Assembly (NCBI GenBank): GCA_910585355.1
Contig: CAJUDN010000046.1
Location: forward strand, 1-24,327
Length of the DNA: 24,327 nucleotides
Source of the DNA: an uncultured Lachnospiraceae bacterium
GTDB taxonomy: Bacteria > Bacillota_A > Clostridia > Lachnospirales > Lachnospiraceae
Direction of reading: 5' to 3'
Below, one piece after another: positions 7,572 through 15,175 of the stretch. Position numbers and translations under genes: made by a program. Below the pieces are notes generated by a model. It was not told where the DNA came from. It was given only the letters and a program-made list of their open reading frames with translations, and ran no database searches. Numbering within the stretch: the stretch's first letter is position 1; each line of letters starts with the position of its first letter.

Positions 7572-9482
7572 TTAAATATCAAGAGTTCCGTATTTCGCAT
7601 TCAGTTCGATAAACTCGCGCCGCGGCTCTACCTGATCTCCCATTAGAGTTGTAAATGTAAGGTCTATTTCCGAAGTCATTTCTTCATTCATGGTGACACG
7701 AAGCAATACTCTTCTTTCAGGATCCATGGTTGTCTCCCAAAGCTGCTCGGCATCCATTTCGCCAAGTCCTTTATAACGCTGGATTTTATTGTTCTGATCC
7801 CGGCCGATTTCCTTCAAGATTTTATTTAACTCATCATCATCATAAGCATACCATACACGCTTATTTTTTTCGATCTTATAAAGCGGCGGCTGGGCCAGAT
7901 ACACATATCCCTGTTTAATAAGTTCTGGCATAAACCGGTAAATAAAAGTTAAAAGCAATGTACTGATATGAGCTCCGTCCACATCAGCATCAGTCATAAT
8001 AATAATTTTATGATAACGGAGCTTGGTTATATCAAAATCCTCATGTATTCCTGTTCCAAAGGCCGTAATCATGGAACGTATTTCCGCATTTCCATAAATT
8101 CTGTCCAGTCTTGCCTTTTCCACATTTAAAATCTTTCCTCTAAGAGGTAAAATCGCCTGGGTGCTTTTATTTCTTGCATCCTTTGCAGAACCTCCGGCAG
8201 AATTTCCCTCTACAATATAGATTTCACATTCTTCCGGATGTTTACTGGAACAGTCAGCTAACTTTCCAGGGAGAGAAAGACCATCCAGAGCAGTTTTTCT
8301 TCTTGTTAAATCACGGGCTTTTCTTGCCGCTGCACGGGCTCTCTGAGCTAAAACAGATTTTTCAACAATAGATTTTGCCACAGTGGGATTCTGCTCCAGA
8401 AAATAAGTAAGCTGCTCACTTACAATTCCATCCACAGCCCCTCTGGCTTCACTGTTTCCCAGTTTTTGTTTTGTCTGTCCCTCGAACTGAGGTTCCTCAA
8501 TTTTTACACTTATGATTGCTGTCATTCCTTCACGAATGTCTTCGCCGGAAAGAGCCGGTTCGCTGTCCTTTAGCAGCTTATTTTTTCTTCCATAATCGTT
8601 AAAAGTCTTTGTGAGGGCATTCCTAAAGCCTGTTAGATGTGTTCCTCCTTCCGGAGTGTTGATATTATTAACAAAACTATAAATATTTTCTGTATAGGAA
8701 TCATTATGCTGCATGGCAACTTCCACCAGAAGACCATCTTTATTTCCTTCACAGTAAATCACCTGATCATACAAAGCAACATTACTACGATTTAAATAAG
8801 TGACAAATTCCTTGATACCACCCTCATAATGAAACGTCTTTTCTTTTTTTTCTTCCCTGTCATCTCTCAAAGTTATTTTCAGATTTTTTGTCAAAAACGC
8901 AGTTTCACGAAGACGTATTTTTAAGGTATCATAATCATAAACTGTCTCTTCAAAAATTTCTTTATCCGGAAGAAACGATACTTTGGTTCCATGTTTATCC
9001 GCCGGACACTCCCCAATCATTTTCAAGGGATACATAGTTCTTCCGCGTTCATACCGCTGCCTGTATATCTTCCCCTCTGTGCATACTTCCACCTCTAACC
9101 ACTCAGAAAGCGCATTTACCACGGAAGCACCCACACCATGAAGGCCGCCGGAAACCTTATATCCTCCGCCGCCAAATTTTCCTCCCGCATGGAGAATTGT
9201 AAATACTACTTCCACTGCCGGAAGACCAGCCTTTTTCTGAATATCAACAGGAATGCCGCGTCCATCATCAATAACGGTAATGGAATTATCTTTATTTATC
9301 TGAACATCAATGGAATCACAATATCCCGCCAGAGCCTCATCCACAGAATTATCTACAATTTCATATACAAGATGATGAAGTCCCCTTGAAGAAGTACTTC
9401 CAATATACATACCCGGTCTTTTTCTTACAGCCTCAAGTCCTTCTAAAATCTGGATTTGATCGGCTCCATATTCTGCGCTCAT
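7572..9482 (-). CDS. gyrB: DNA gyrase subunit B
   Basis: This is the ATPase subunit of gyrase. The 636 residues show the GHKL fold in order: the ATP-binding EIVDNSVDEA (41-50), DDGRGIP (72-78) and GGLHGVGASVVNAL (112-125). The transducer domain follows. Next comes the TOPRIM domain with EGNSAGGSA (425-433, Glu425) and the metal-binding DADVDGAH (498-505). It ends with the short C-terminal tail LNAKYGTLDI. Length fits Gram-positive GyrB, without the extra domain found in enterobacteria. AAGGAGG stands at ideal spacing before the start. The gene begins 40 bp after the recF stop, inside the dnaN-S4-recF-gyrB-gyrA series. Confidence 0.97.
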   Translation of the reverse strand: MSAEYGADQIQILEGLEAVRKRPGMYIGSTSSRGLHHLVYEIVDNSVDEALAGYCDSIDVQINKDNSITVIDDGRGIPVDIQKKAGLPAVEVVFTILHAGGKFGGGGYKVSGGLHGVGASVVNALSEWLEVEVCTEGKIYRQRYERGRTMYPLKMIGECPADKHGTKVSFLPDKEIFEETVYDYDTLKIRLRETAFLTKNLKITLRDDREEKKEKTFHYEGGIKEFVTYLNRSNVALYDQVIYCEGNKDGLLVEVAMQHNDSYTENIYSFVNNINTPEGGTHLTGFRNALTKTFNDYGRKNKLLKDSEPALSGEDIREGMTAIISVKIEEPQFEGQTKQKLGNSEARGAVDGIVSEQLTYFLEQNPTVAKSIVEKSVLAQRARAAARKARDLTRRKTALDGLSLPGKLADCSSKHPEECEIYIVEGNSAGGSAKDARNKSTQAILPLRGKILNVEKARLDRIYGNAEIRSMITAFGTGIHEDFDITKLRYHKIIIMTDADVDGAHISTLLLTFIYRFMPELIKQGYVYLAQPPLYKIEKNKRVWYAYDDDELNKILKEIGRDQNNKIQRYKGLGEMDAEQLWETTMDPERRVLLRVTMNEEMTSEIDLTFTTLMGDQVEPRREFIELNAKYGTLDI

Positions 9483-9522
9483 GAAGTTCCTCCTTTATTT
9501 TCCATCTGCAACGCCTACTGTT

Positions 9523-10608
9523 TTACTCTCCCTTTTCGACAGTCCCTTCAACAATCTTAAAAATTTTATCCATCTGAAATTTACTGCTTACAAACTCATC
9601 CAAACCGGTACAGGTAATCATTGTCTGGATATGATTAATCTCCGAAAGAAGATGTTCCTGCCTTTTATTGTCCAACTCCGAAAGAACATCATCCAGGAGA
9701 AGAACCGGATAATCTCTTACTGTTCTTTTTACCAGTTCAATTTCCGCTAATTTTAAGGAAAGTGCGGCCGTTCTCTGCTGCCCCTGGGAACCAAATTTCC
9801 GGATATCAGTTCCATTTACAATAAAGTTCAGATCATCTCTGTGAGGTCCTGTGAGGGTAAGTCTCTGTTTTATCTCCTGAAACCGGTTCTTTTTTAAGGT
9901 TTCCTCAAATTCATCAGTCGTCACATTAGGTTCATACCTAATAAACAGTTCCTCTTTTTCTCCGGAAAGGTGAAAGTGAATATCATGAATCAGGTCATTT
10001 AGTCCTTTTATAAACTCTGACCGTATATTTATTAATTCCTTTCCATATCTCATAAGCTGTATATCCCACACATCCAGAGTTTCTTTTAAGGACACATTAA
10101 ATTCCAGATCCTTTAATAGTTTATTTCTCTGCACCACCACTTTGTTATATTGAACAAGGTGGTGGACATATATTTTATTTAGTTGACATAACTCCAAGTC
10201 CACGAATCGGCGTCTCTCTGCTGGACCATTTTTTATAATATTTAAGTCTTCCGGAGAGAAAAAAATCACATTTACAATTCCAAACAACTCGCTGGCTTTC
10301 TTTATGGGAACCCCGTTTACGGCAACGCCTTTTGTTCTGTTCTTTTTTAAGTGCATATCAATCCGGTAAGGAATTCCGTCTCTTCGTACCATCATTTTAA
10401 TATGAGACTCCTCTTTCCCGAACCGAACAATGTCCTTATCCTTACTGCCCTTATGGGATTTTGTTGTACTGCACACATAAACTGCTTCCAGAATATTTGT
10501 CTTTCCCTGGGCATTATCGCCATAAAGCACATTCGTTCCCTCATGGAAATCCATATGTAACTGTTCATAATTTCTGTAATTTAAAAGCTCTATTGATTCA
10601 ATGAACAT
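9523..10608 (-). CDS. recF: DNA replication and repair protein RecF
   Basis: RecF is an SMC-like ATPase that, with RecO and RecR, loads RecA at single-strand gaps and stalled forks. The 361 residues show Walker A as GDNAQGKT (30-37), a signature region near FGSQGQQRTAALSLKLAE, and Walker B as VLLLDDVLSELD. The opening MFIESIELLNYRNY is typical of the family. It starts 10 bp after the stop of the S4-domain gene, which points to translational coupling, and has TAGGA upstream of the start. Its place between the S4 gene and gyrB is the standard Firmicutes order. Confidence 0.96.
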   Translation of the reverse strand: MFIESIELLNYRNYEQLHMDFHEGTNVLYGDNAQGKTNILEAVYVCSTTKSHKGSKDKDIVRFGKEESHIKMMVRRDGIPYRIDMHLKKNRTKGVAVNGVPIKKASELFGIVNVIFFSPEDLNIIKNGPAERRRFVDLELCQLNKIYVHHLVQYNKVVVQRNKLLKDLEFNVSLKETLDVWDIQLMRYGKELINIRSEFIKGLNDLIHDIHFHLSGEKEELFIRYEPNVTTDEFEETLKKNRFQEIKQRLTLTGPHRDDLNFIVNGTDIRKFGSQGQQRTAALSLKLAEIELVKRTVRDYPVLLLDDVLSELDNKRQEHLLSEINHIQTMITCTGLDEFVSSKFQMDKIFKIVEGTVEKGE

Positions 10609-10618
10609 AAAAAATGTC

Positions 10619-10828
10619 CTACTTTTCTACCTTAAATTCCTTCCCGTCATAGGATACCATATCCCCAGGGTACAGCTTTTTCCCTCTCTGATACTCCACG
10701 GTACCGTTGACAGAGACCTTTCCTTCTTGAATCTCATATTTGGCATCAACGCCTGACTCTGCCAAACCCATAAGCTTTAAAAATTGGCCCAGCTTAATAA
10801 AATCATCTCTTAAACGAATTATTTCCAT
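10619..10828 (-). CDS. yaaA: S4-domain RNA-binding protein (YaaA type)
   Basis: This small 69-residue protein consists of essentially one S4 RNA-binding fold: FIKLGQFLKLMGLAESG, then the characteristic EGKVSVNGTVEYQRGKKL turn, then a basic C-terminus. In Firmicutes the S4-domain gene between dnaN and recF is called yaaA (rlbA) and is thought to act in ribosome assembly or heat-related rRNA rescue; that role is family knowledge, not visible here. AGAGGAG precedes the start. It lies 110 bp after the dnaN stop, in a gap holding an 11-bp inverted repeat, so it may have some independent control. Confidence 0.85.
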   Translation of the reverse strand: MEIIRLRDDFIKLGQFLKLMGLAESGVDAKYEIQEGKVSVNGTVEYQRGKKLYPGDMVSYDGKEFKVEK

Positions 10829-10862
10829 TTTTCTCCTCTTATATACCCTAACCCTGTATATT

Positions 10863-10930
10863 GTAACAGTTCAACTTTGCGAAGATTCCAAGTAAAAACA
10901 TGCTGAAAAGATGTAAAACTGAACTGTTAC
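10863..10930. repeat. 11-bp inverted repeat in the dnaN-yaaA gap
   Basis: GTAACAGTTCA (10863-10873) and TGAACTGTTAC (10920-10930) are exact reverse complements, 46 bp apart. No T-run follows either arm, so a simple terminator is unlikely. A near-copy of one arm with its flank, AAAACTGAACAGTTA on the minus strand, lies at the gyrA-amidohydrolase junction near 5018-5032. This could be a regulator-binding pair or an RNA stem. Confidence 0.45.
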
Positions 10931-10938
10931 GTAAATAT

Positions 10939-12057
10939 TTATACGTTGGCAGCATTAAAATTGACAGGAAGAATCAGATAAATATAGCTTTCATTTTCGT
11001 CTTTTATGAAACATGGGGATTTCGGATTCATCATGTAAAGAGCCACTTCCTCGTCGTCTATAATTCTCAGTGCATCAATTAAAAATTTCGGATTGAAGCC
11101 AATCATCAAATCCTGGCCTGTTTTGTGAATTAAAATTTCCGCATTCATAGTACCAAAGCTTGAATTTAGTTTTAAGGACATTTTTGATTCTTCAATATTT
11201 AATATAATTGGCTTTTTATCATTTTCACGAATCAGAATACTGGCACGTTCAATACTGTCCTGAAATTCTTTTTTGTTAATTGTCACTTTTGTGGCGTAAT
11301 CGCTAGAAAGCATTTGATCCACCTTAAAATATTCCCCTTCAATGAGACGGGAAATTACGATCGTATCGTCAAACTCAAATAAAACATGGTTAGTGCCAAA
11401 GAATACCAGTACCTCCTTCTCATTATCGCCAGTCAGAATTTTACTGATTTCATTTAATGTTTTACCAGGAACAATTACTTTCGTATTTTCATAGGTATCT
11501 TTTAGAAGCACCTTTCGGATGGACATTCTATGCCCGTCCAGAGATACTACTCTGAGCTCTTCCCCATTTACTTCAAATAATTCACCCGTCATCATTTTAT
11601 TGCTGTCATTGACGGAAATAGAAAAAATTGTTTGTCTTATAATCTCTTTTAATGAAAATTGAGAAAGACAGATATATTTATTTTTTTCAATATAGGGAAG
11701 ATAAGAAAATTCTTCGCCGTCTTTTCCCTGAATTTGAAAAACGGAATTTTCGCATGTGATAGTTGTGTTGAATTTTTCATCTGATTCGATGGTAACGAAA
11801 GAGTCGGAATCAGATAGTTTTCTGATAATTTCAGAAAAAAGTTTTGCATCTAAAGCAATTTTTCCTTTTTCCAGAATATTTCCTTCTACTGTTGTTTGGA
11901 TACCAAGTTCCATATCATTTCCGGTCAGTTTTATTTCATTTGTAGAGGCATCAATTAAAATACATTCTAAAATAGGCATAGTTGTTTTGGATGGAACAGC
12001 TTTTAGAACAATATTAATTCCATTTAAAAGGGCGGTCTTTTGAAATGTCAGTTTCAT
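10939..12057 (-). CDS. dnaN: DNA polymerase III beta subunit (sliding clamp)
   Basis: This is the ring-shaped processivity clamp that tethers DNA polymerase III to DNA. I place the start at the ATG ending at 12057, giving 372 residues beginning MKLTFQKTALL, the normal family N-terminus. A longer in-frame start exists 36 bases upstream but lacks a ribosome binding site and would add a 12-residue tail unlike the family. AAAGGAAG lies 12 nt before the chosen start. The three-domain clamp shows through the sequence, and the C-terminus ends ILPVNFNAANV; the family end is usually near YLILPVR. A TTATCAACA sequence resembling a DnaA box lies between the ribosome binding site and the start. Confidence 0.95.
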   Translation of the reverse strand: MKLTFQKTALLNGINIVLKAVPSKTTMPILECILIDASTNEIKLTGNDMELGIQTTVEGNILEKGKIALDAKLFSEIIRKLSDSDSFVTIESDEKFNTTITCENSVFQIQGKDGEEFSYLPYIEKNKYICLSQFSLKEIIRQTIFSISVNDSNKMMTGELFEVNGEELRVVSLDGHRMSIRKVLLKDTYENTKVIVPGKTLNEISKILTGDNEKEVLVFFGTNHVLFEFDDTIVISRLIEGEYFKVDQMLSSDYATKVTINKKEFQDSIERASILIRENDKKPIILNIEESKMSLKLNSSFGTMNAEILIHKTGQDLMIGFNPKFLIDALRIIDDEEVALYMMNPKSPCFIKDENESYIYLILPVNFNAANV

Positions 12058-12325
12058 AGTTGTTGATAACTTCCTTTCTAGTTGAAAATGCAAATGATAG
12101 ATACATATATAAAAGATTTTCGTCGCATTCGTAGTAGGGGCTGTTAATTTGTGAATAAGTCTGTTATGGCTGAAAAAATAAGGGTTTGTCCATGTTTAAA
12201 GCCTTGTGGGTAACTTTAAAAAACAGGTTTAATAACTTGAGATTTATCCACAGGGTAAAAATGATTTTCAATCTTAAATAATTATCCACAATTTATAAAC
12301 AGAAAATTCACATCCTGTTCCACAG
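12058..12325. other. oriC part 1: dnaA-dnaN intergenic DnaA boxes
   Basis: This 268-bp AT-rich gap contains two perfect DnaA boxes TTATCCACA on the plus strand (12244-12252 and 12282-12290). On the minus strand are TTATTCACA (12150-12158), TTACCCACA (12205-12213, one mismatch) and TTATCAACA (12061-12069). The 29-bp stretch between the two perfect boxes is very AT-rich and is a candidate unwinding site. In Bacillus subtilis the same gap carries the unwinding half of oriC. Gene polarity switches nearby from leftward to rightward, which supports this as the origin. Confidence 0.8.
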
Positions 12326-13690
12326 CTACTGAGGGTTTATTTTCTTTTTTAAAATATCAATGGTATTTTTTAAATTATCATCCGTTTTTAGTTCTGCAGC
12401 AATCTTTTTTGTTCCGTGAATGATCGTGGTATGGTCACGTCCACCCAGGGCTTTTCCTATGTTCTGTAGAGATTCACTGGTCATTTCTCCACAGAGATAC
12501 ATAACGATCTGTCGTGGAAATACTAATTCCTTGCTGCGTTTTTGTCCAATTAAATCCAGGGAATTAATACCAAAATGCTCTGATACCACATTTAGAATGA
12601 GCTGTGGGGTTACTTCTTTAATGGCATTTGGGGAGATTAAATCCTTTAAAGCCTCTTCTGCCAGTTCAATATTTATTTCTCTGTTGTTTAATTTGCTTAA
12701 AGCGACAATTTTAGTAAGGGCGCCTTCCAGTTCACGGATATTGGATTTTACGTTGGATGCAATGTATTTAATTACTTCATTATCAATGTTGTAGCCTTCA
12801 AGTTCCTCTTTTTTACGAAGGATGGCCATTCGCGTTTCGTAATCCGGCTGCTGAATATCTACAGTGAGCCCCCATTCAAATCTGGAACGGAGACGATCTT
12901 CCAGTGTTTCAATTTCTCTTGGAGGACGATCTGAGGAAATAATAATTTGCTTTTTTGCCTCATACAGGGCGTTAAAGGTATGGAAAAATTCTTCCTGTGT
13001 ACTTTCCTTGCCTATTATGAATTGGATATCGTCAATCAACAATACATCATTATTTCTGTATTTTTCTCGAAATTCCGTTGTAGAAAAGTTATTTTTGTTC
13101 CGGATTGCATCAATCAGTTCATTAGTGAATTTTTCGGACGTAACGTAGAGAATTTTCGCATTAGAGTTATTTTTTAATATAAAATGCGCCACGGAATGCA
13201 TGAGATGGGTTTTTCCAAGTCCCACGCCGCCATAAATAAAGAGCGGATTATAAATTTCTCCTGGAGATTCGGCGACAGCTAAGGACGCTGCATGGGCCAA
13301 ATTGTTATTTTTGCCCACTACAAAGGATTCAAACGTGTATCTGGGATTCAGATTGGCATTTTGAATCGCGAGCTGGCTGACAGATGTTGTATTGTTTTTG
13401 ATTAATTTTTTTTCTGAAGTTTCTTCTTTTATACTGTCTTTTGAAAGAAAACGAATTTCACACTGGATGCCGGTGATCTCCTCAATTGTGAATTTCAACA
13501 AAAATTCATATTTCTTTTTCACATAGTTCAAAAATAGGTCATCCGGCACGAGAATGGTGAGGATATCTTTATCCACAGAATATGGCCTTAAAGGCAAGAG
13601 CCAGGTTTTGTAGGATACATCTGTGATATCATGTTCATCCTTTATATTTAGCAGGATCTCGTCCCATTTTTCTATAATTTTCTCCAGCAT
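12326..13690 (-). CDS. dnaA: Chromosomal replication initiator DnaA
   Basis: DnaA binds DnaA boxes at oriC and unwinds the duplex as an ATP-dependent filament. The start is taken at the ATG ending at 13690 (454 residues, MLEKIIEKWDEIL), which follows AGGAG at 7 nt. The longer open frame upstream runs through the leader DnaA boxes and has no support. Domains: I at residues 1-85, a variable linker to about 115, the AAA+ domain with Walker A GGVGLGKT (154-161) and Walker B VLLIDD (216-221), and domain IV with GGRDHTTIIHG near 430. It lies upstream of dnaN with the origin sequences on either side. Confidence 0.97.
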   Translation of the reverse strand: MLEKIIEKWDEILLNIKDEHDITDVSYKTWLLPLRPYSVDKDILTILVPDDLFLNYVKKKYEFLLKFTIEEITGIQCEIRFLSKDSIKEETSEKKLIKNNTTSVSQLAIQNANLNPRYTFESFVVGKNNNLAHAASLAVAESPGEIYNPLFIYGGVGLGKTHLMHSVAHFILKNNSNAKILYVTSEKFTNELIDAIRNKNNFSTTEFREKYRNNDVLLIDDIQFIIGKESTQEEFFHTFNALYEAKKQIIISSDRPPREIETLEDRLRSRFEWGLTVDIQQPDYETRMAILRKKEELEGYNIDNEVIKYIASNVKSNIRELEGALTKIVALSKLNNREINIELAEEALKDLISPNAIKEVTPQLILNVVSEHFGINSLDLIGQKRSKELVFPRQIVMYLCGEMTSESLQNIGKALGGRDHTTIIHGTKKIAAELKTDDNLKNTIDILKKKINPQ

Positions 13691-13745
13691 ATCTGTACTC
13701 CTAAATATGTGTATAAACATGTGTATGACTGTGGATAATTTTGAA
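13691..13745 (-). promoter_or_regulatory. dnaA: DnaA boxes in the dnaA leader
   Basis: On the minus strand the dnaA leader carries TTATACACA (13708-13716), TCATACACA (13720-13728, one mismatch) and TTATCCACA (13730-13738), start to start 12 and 10 bp apart. They lie between the promoter and the start codon. DnaA binding here would be well placed to repress dnaA, as known for dnaA genes elsewhere. Confidence 0.65.
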
Positions 13746-13782
13746 AAAGCTCCACAAACGCACATAAACCCAATCTAAATCT

Positions 13783-13811
13783 ATTTTACATTAAAACCGT
13801 TGATTTTTCAA
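13783..13811 (-). promoter_or_regulatory. dnaA: Sigma-A promoter of dnaA
   Basis: On the minus strand the -35 is TTGAAA (13806-13811), the spacer is 17 bp and the -10 is TAAAAT (13783-13788). The predicted leader to the dnaA start is roughly 85 nt. Confidence 0.7.
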
Positions 13812-13822
13812 TGAAAATATTA

Positions 13823-13877
13823 TAATCCACATGTTATCCATGAAGTTATCCACATCTTATCCCCAATTTGGGGATAA
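13823..13877. other. oriC part 2: phased DnaA-box array upstream of dnaA
   Basis: Four box-like 9-mers stand in one orientation at 11-12 bp intervals: TAATCCACA (13823), TTATCCATG (13834), TTATCCACA (13846, perfect) and TTATCCCCA (13857). A fifth, TGGGGATAA (13869-13877), is the exact inverse of the fourth, making a 9-3-9 dyad. The array separates the divergent promoters of dnaA and the ECF gene. A DnaA-box cluster upstream of dnaA is the second half of bipartite Firmicutes origins. Confidence 0.75.
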
Positions 13878-13905
13878 ATATTATGTAAATCTGAGGAAAA
13901 ACGGA

Positions 13906-13933
13906 TTGACTTTTTCAATGAATTTTGTATAAT
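13906..13933 (+). promoter_or_regulatory. Sigma-A promoter of the ECF S-component gene
   Basis: TTGACT (13906-13911) and TATAAT (13928-13933) are separated by 16 bp. The untranslated leader is only about 50 nt, which is too short for most vitamin riboswitches. Confidence 0.75.
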
Positions 13934-13993
13934 CCCTATGTGACTATATTGCATTGTATCTTTATTATTAAGAACAGTAGCAGGAGGAAAAAA

Positions 13994-14626
13994 ATGAAAA
14001 TTGAAAAAAAAGTTATGGACATGTCCCTTGCCGGGATATTCACTGCAATCATTATTGCCATGTCAGTGGTACCATTTTTGGGCTACATCCCTCTTGGCTT
14101 TATGAATGCTACCATTATCCATGTACCGGTTATCGTCGGAGCTTTGCTTCTTGGACCGAAATATGGCGCATGGTTAGGTTTTGTATTTGGAATGACCAGC
14201 TTAATTAAGGCCACATTAACTCCGACCGTCACATCTTTTGTGTTCAGTCCTTTTATTACCATCGGCGGATATAGTGGAAATATGTGGAGTGTTTTTATTG
14301 CGATTGTGCCGAGAGTATTAATCGGAGTAGCCGCATATTATGTATATGAGTTAATTATGAAGGCAGCTCATAAAATAAAGGGCAGCCAGACAGTGGCTCT
14401 TTGGACTGCTGGTATTGTGGGATCCATGACGAATACTTTGCTGGTCATGAATGGAATTTACATTTTTTTTGGTGAAAGCTATGCGGCTGCATCCAATCAG
14501 GCTGTGGCTGGAATTTATGACGTGATTCTTGGAATTATTCTTGGATTTGGAATTCCTGAGGCTGTTGTAGCTGGAATTCTTACAACGGCTATCGTAAAAG
14601 TTCTTTTTAAGATTAAAAGTTATTAA
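13994..14626 (+). CDS. ECF transporter S component, possibly pantothenate type
   Basis: This is the substrate-binding membrane subunit of an energy-coupling-factor vitamin transporter; it works with a shared EcfA/EcfA'/EcfT module encoded elsewhere. I chose the ATG at 13994 (210 residues), 6 nt after AGGAGG. The longer frame begins at a TTG inside the promoter. About six hydrophobic segments are visible. The stretches IIHVPVIVGALLLGPKYG and the following TLTPTVTSFVFSPF resemble PanT-like S components, so pantothenate is a reasonable guess. Substrate assignment from sequence is weak in this family, and folate, riboflavin or another vitamin is possible. The gene is monocistronic: own promoter upstream, terminator at 14779 downstream. 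Confidence 0.8.
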   Translation: MKIEKKVMDMSLAGIFTAIIIAMSVVPFLGYIPLGFMNATIIHVPVIVGALLLGPKYGAWLGFVFGMTSLIKATLTPTVTSFVFSPFITIGGYSGNMWSVFIAIVPRVLIGVAAYYVYELIMKAAHKIKGSQTVALWTAGIVGSMTNTLLVMNGIYIFFGESYAAASNQAVAGIYDVILGIILGFGIPEAVVAGILTTAIVKVLFKIKSY

Positions 14627-14778
14627 ATGGATTATATTCATAAAAGATAGAAAATATACCAGAGAATGTCTGAAAATGACTTTCTGGAAGTTTCACGTTC
14701 TACTTTGTGGGAATTTTAGCTTAAATGAATGTGGGGCACTAGATATAGTTATAAATTGCAAGATAGGCACATTTTATA

Positions 14779-14805
14779 GGAGCAGAAATTTTATGCTCCT
14801 TTTTT
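14779..14805 (+). terminator. Rho-independent terminator after the ECF gene
   Basis: GGAGCA (14779-14784) pairs with TGCTCC (14794-14799) over a 9-nt AT-rich loop, followed by six T residues. It lies about 150 bp after the ECF stop codon. The 152 bp between contain no gene that I can see. Confidence 0.7.
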
Positions 14806-14809
14806 GTAC

Positions 14810-14849
14810 CCATAAAAAGACGTTTGACGTACACTTTTTATGGTTTTTT
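14810..14849 (+). terminator. Second terminator-like hairpin before rpmH
   Basis: CCATAAAAAG (14810-14819) and CTTTTTATGG (14834-14843) form a perfect 10-bp stem with a 14-nt loop, followed by six T residues. It comes directly after the first terminator and just before the rpmH promoter, so it may insulate the ribosomal protein operon. Confidence 0.6.
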
Positions 14850-14862
14850 GAAAAATAAACTC

Positions 14863-14891
14863 TTGACGAGGAGCCATAACTTCTATATAAT
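14863..14891 (+). promoter_or_regulatory. rpmH: Sigma-A promoter of rpmH-rnpA
   Basis: TTGACG (14863-14868), a 17-bp spacer and TATAAT (14886-14891) make a strong promoter 81 bp upstream of rpmH. Directly after the -10, GACATGA (14893-14899) and TCATGTC (14907-14913) form a 7-bp dyad. It would sit at the mRNA 5' end or overlap the initiation site. Confidence 0.8.
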
Positions 14892-14971
14892 TGACATGAT
14901 GTTTCGTCATGTCTAAGTTTATATAGTACAGAAAGGTACTTGAATTTTATAGTAAGAGGAGGTGCCAGGTT

Positions 14972-15106
14972 ATGAAAATGACATTTCAGCCGAAGAATAC
15001 TCAGAGAAAAAGAGTTCATGGTTTCAGAGCAAGAATGAGCAGTGCAGGCGGTAGAAAAGTTTTAGCAGCCAGAAGAGCAAAAGGTAGAGCCAGATTATCC
15101 GCTTAA
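14972..15106 (+). CDS. rpmH: 50S ribosomal protein L34
   Basis: This is a very basic 44-residue protein of the large ribosomal subunit. It begins MKMTFQPKNTQRKRVHGF and continues with the family core FRARMSSAGGRKVLAARRAK, ending GRARLSA. The length is exactly that of typical L34. An AGAGGAGG ribosome binding site lies upstream. It follows its own promoter and precedes rnpA, with an attenuator-like hairpin between them, the usual way of making much more L34 than RNase P protein. Confidence 0.97.
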   Translation: MKMTFQPKNTQRKRVHGFRARMSSAGGRKVLAARRAKGRARLSA

Positions 15107-15116
15107 TGAATCCAAG

Positions 15117-15158
15117 AGAGTATCCGGAAGTTTAGGAAAACTTTTGGATACTCTTTTT
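15117..15158 (+). terminator. Attenuator hairpin between rpmH and rnpA
   Basis: AGAGTATCC (15117-15125) pairs with GGATACTCT (15146-15154), with an inner AAGTTT/AAACTT stem, and is followed by a T-run to 15158. It begins 10 bp after the rpmH stop. Since rnpA has no separate clear promoter, this probably lets through only part of the transcription. Confidence 0.75.
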
Positions 15159-15175
15159 ATATTCTGGAGAATTTG

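Noticed and set aside
12058..12093. Longer dnaN start giving 12 extra residues
   Set aside because: No ribosome binding site precedes it, and the extra residues contain the actual ribosome binding site of the internal start at 12057.
13691..13765. Longer dnaA start giving 25 extra residues
   Set aside because: The added frame covers the leader DnaA boxes and lacks a ribosome site, while the ATG at 13690 has AGGAG at 7 nt and the normal DnaA N-terminus.
13934..13993. Riboswitch in the ECF gene leader
   Set aside because: The leader is about 50 nt and contains no stable hairpin or T-run, too short for known vitamin riboswitches.
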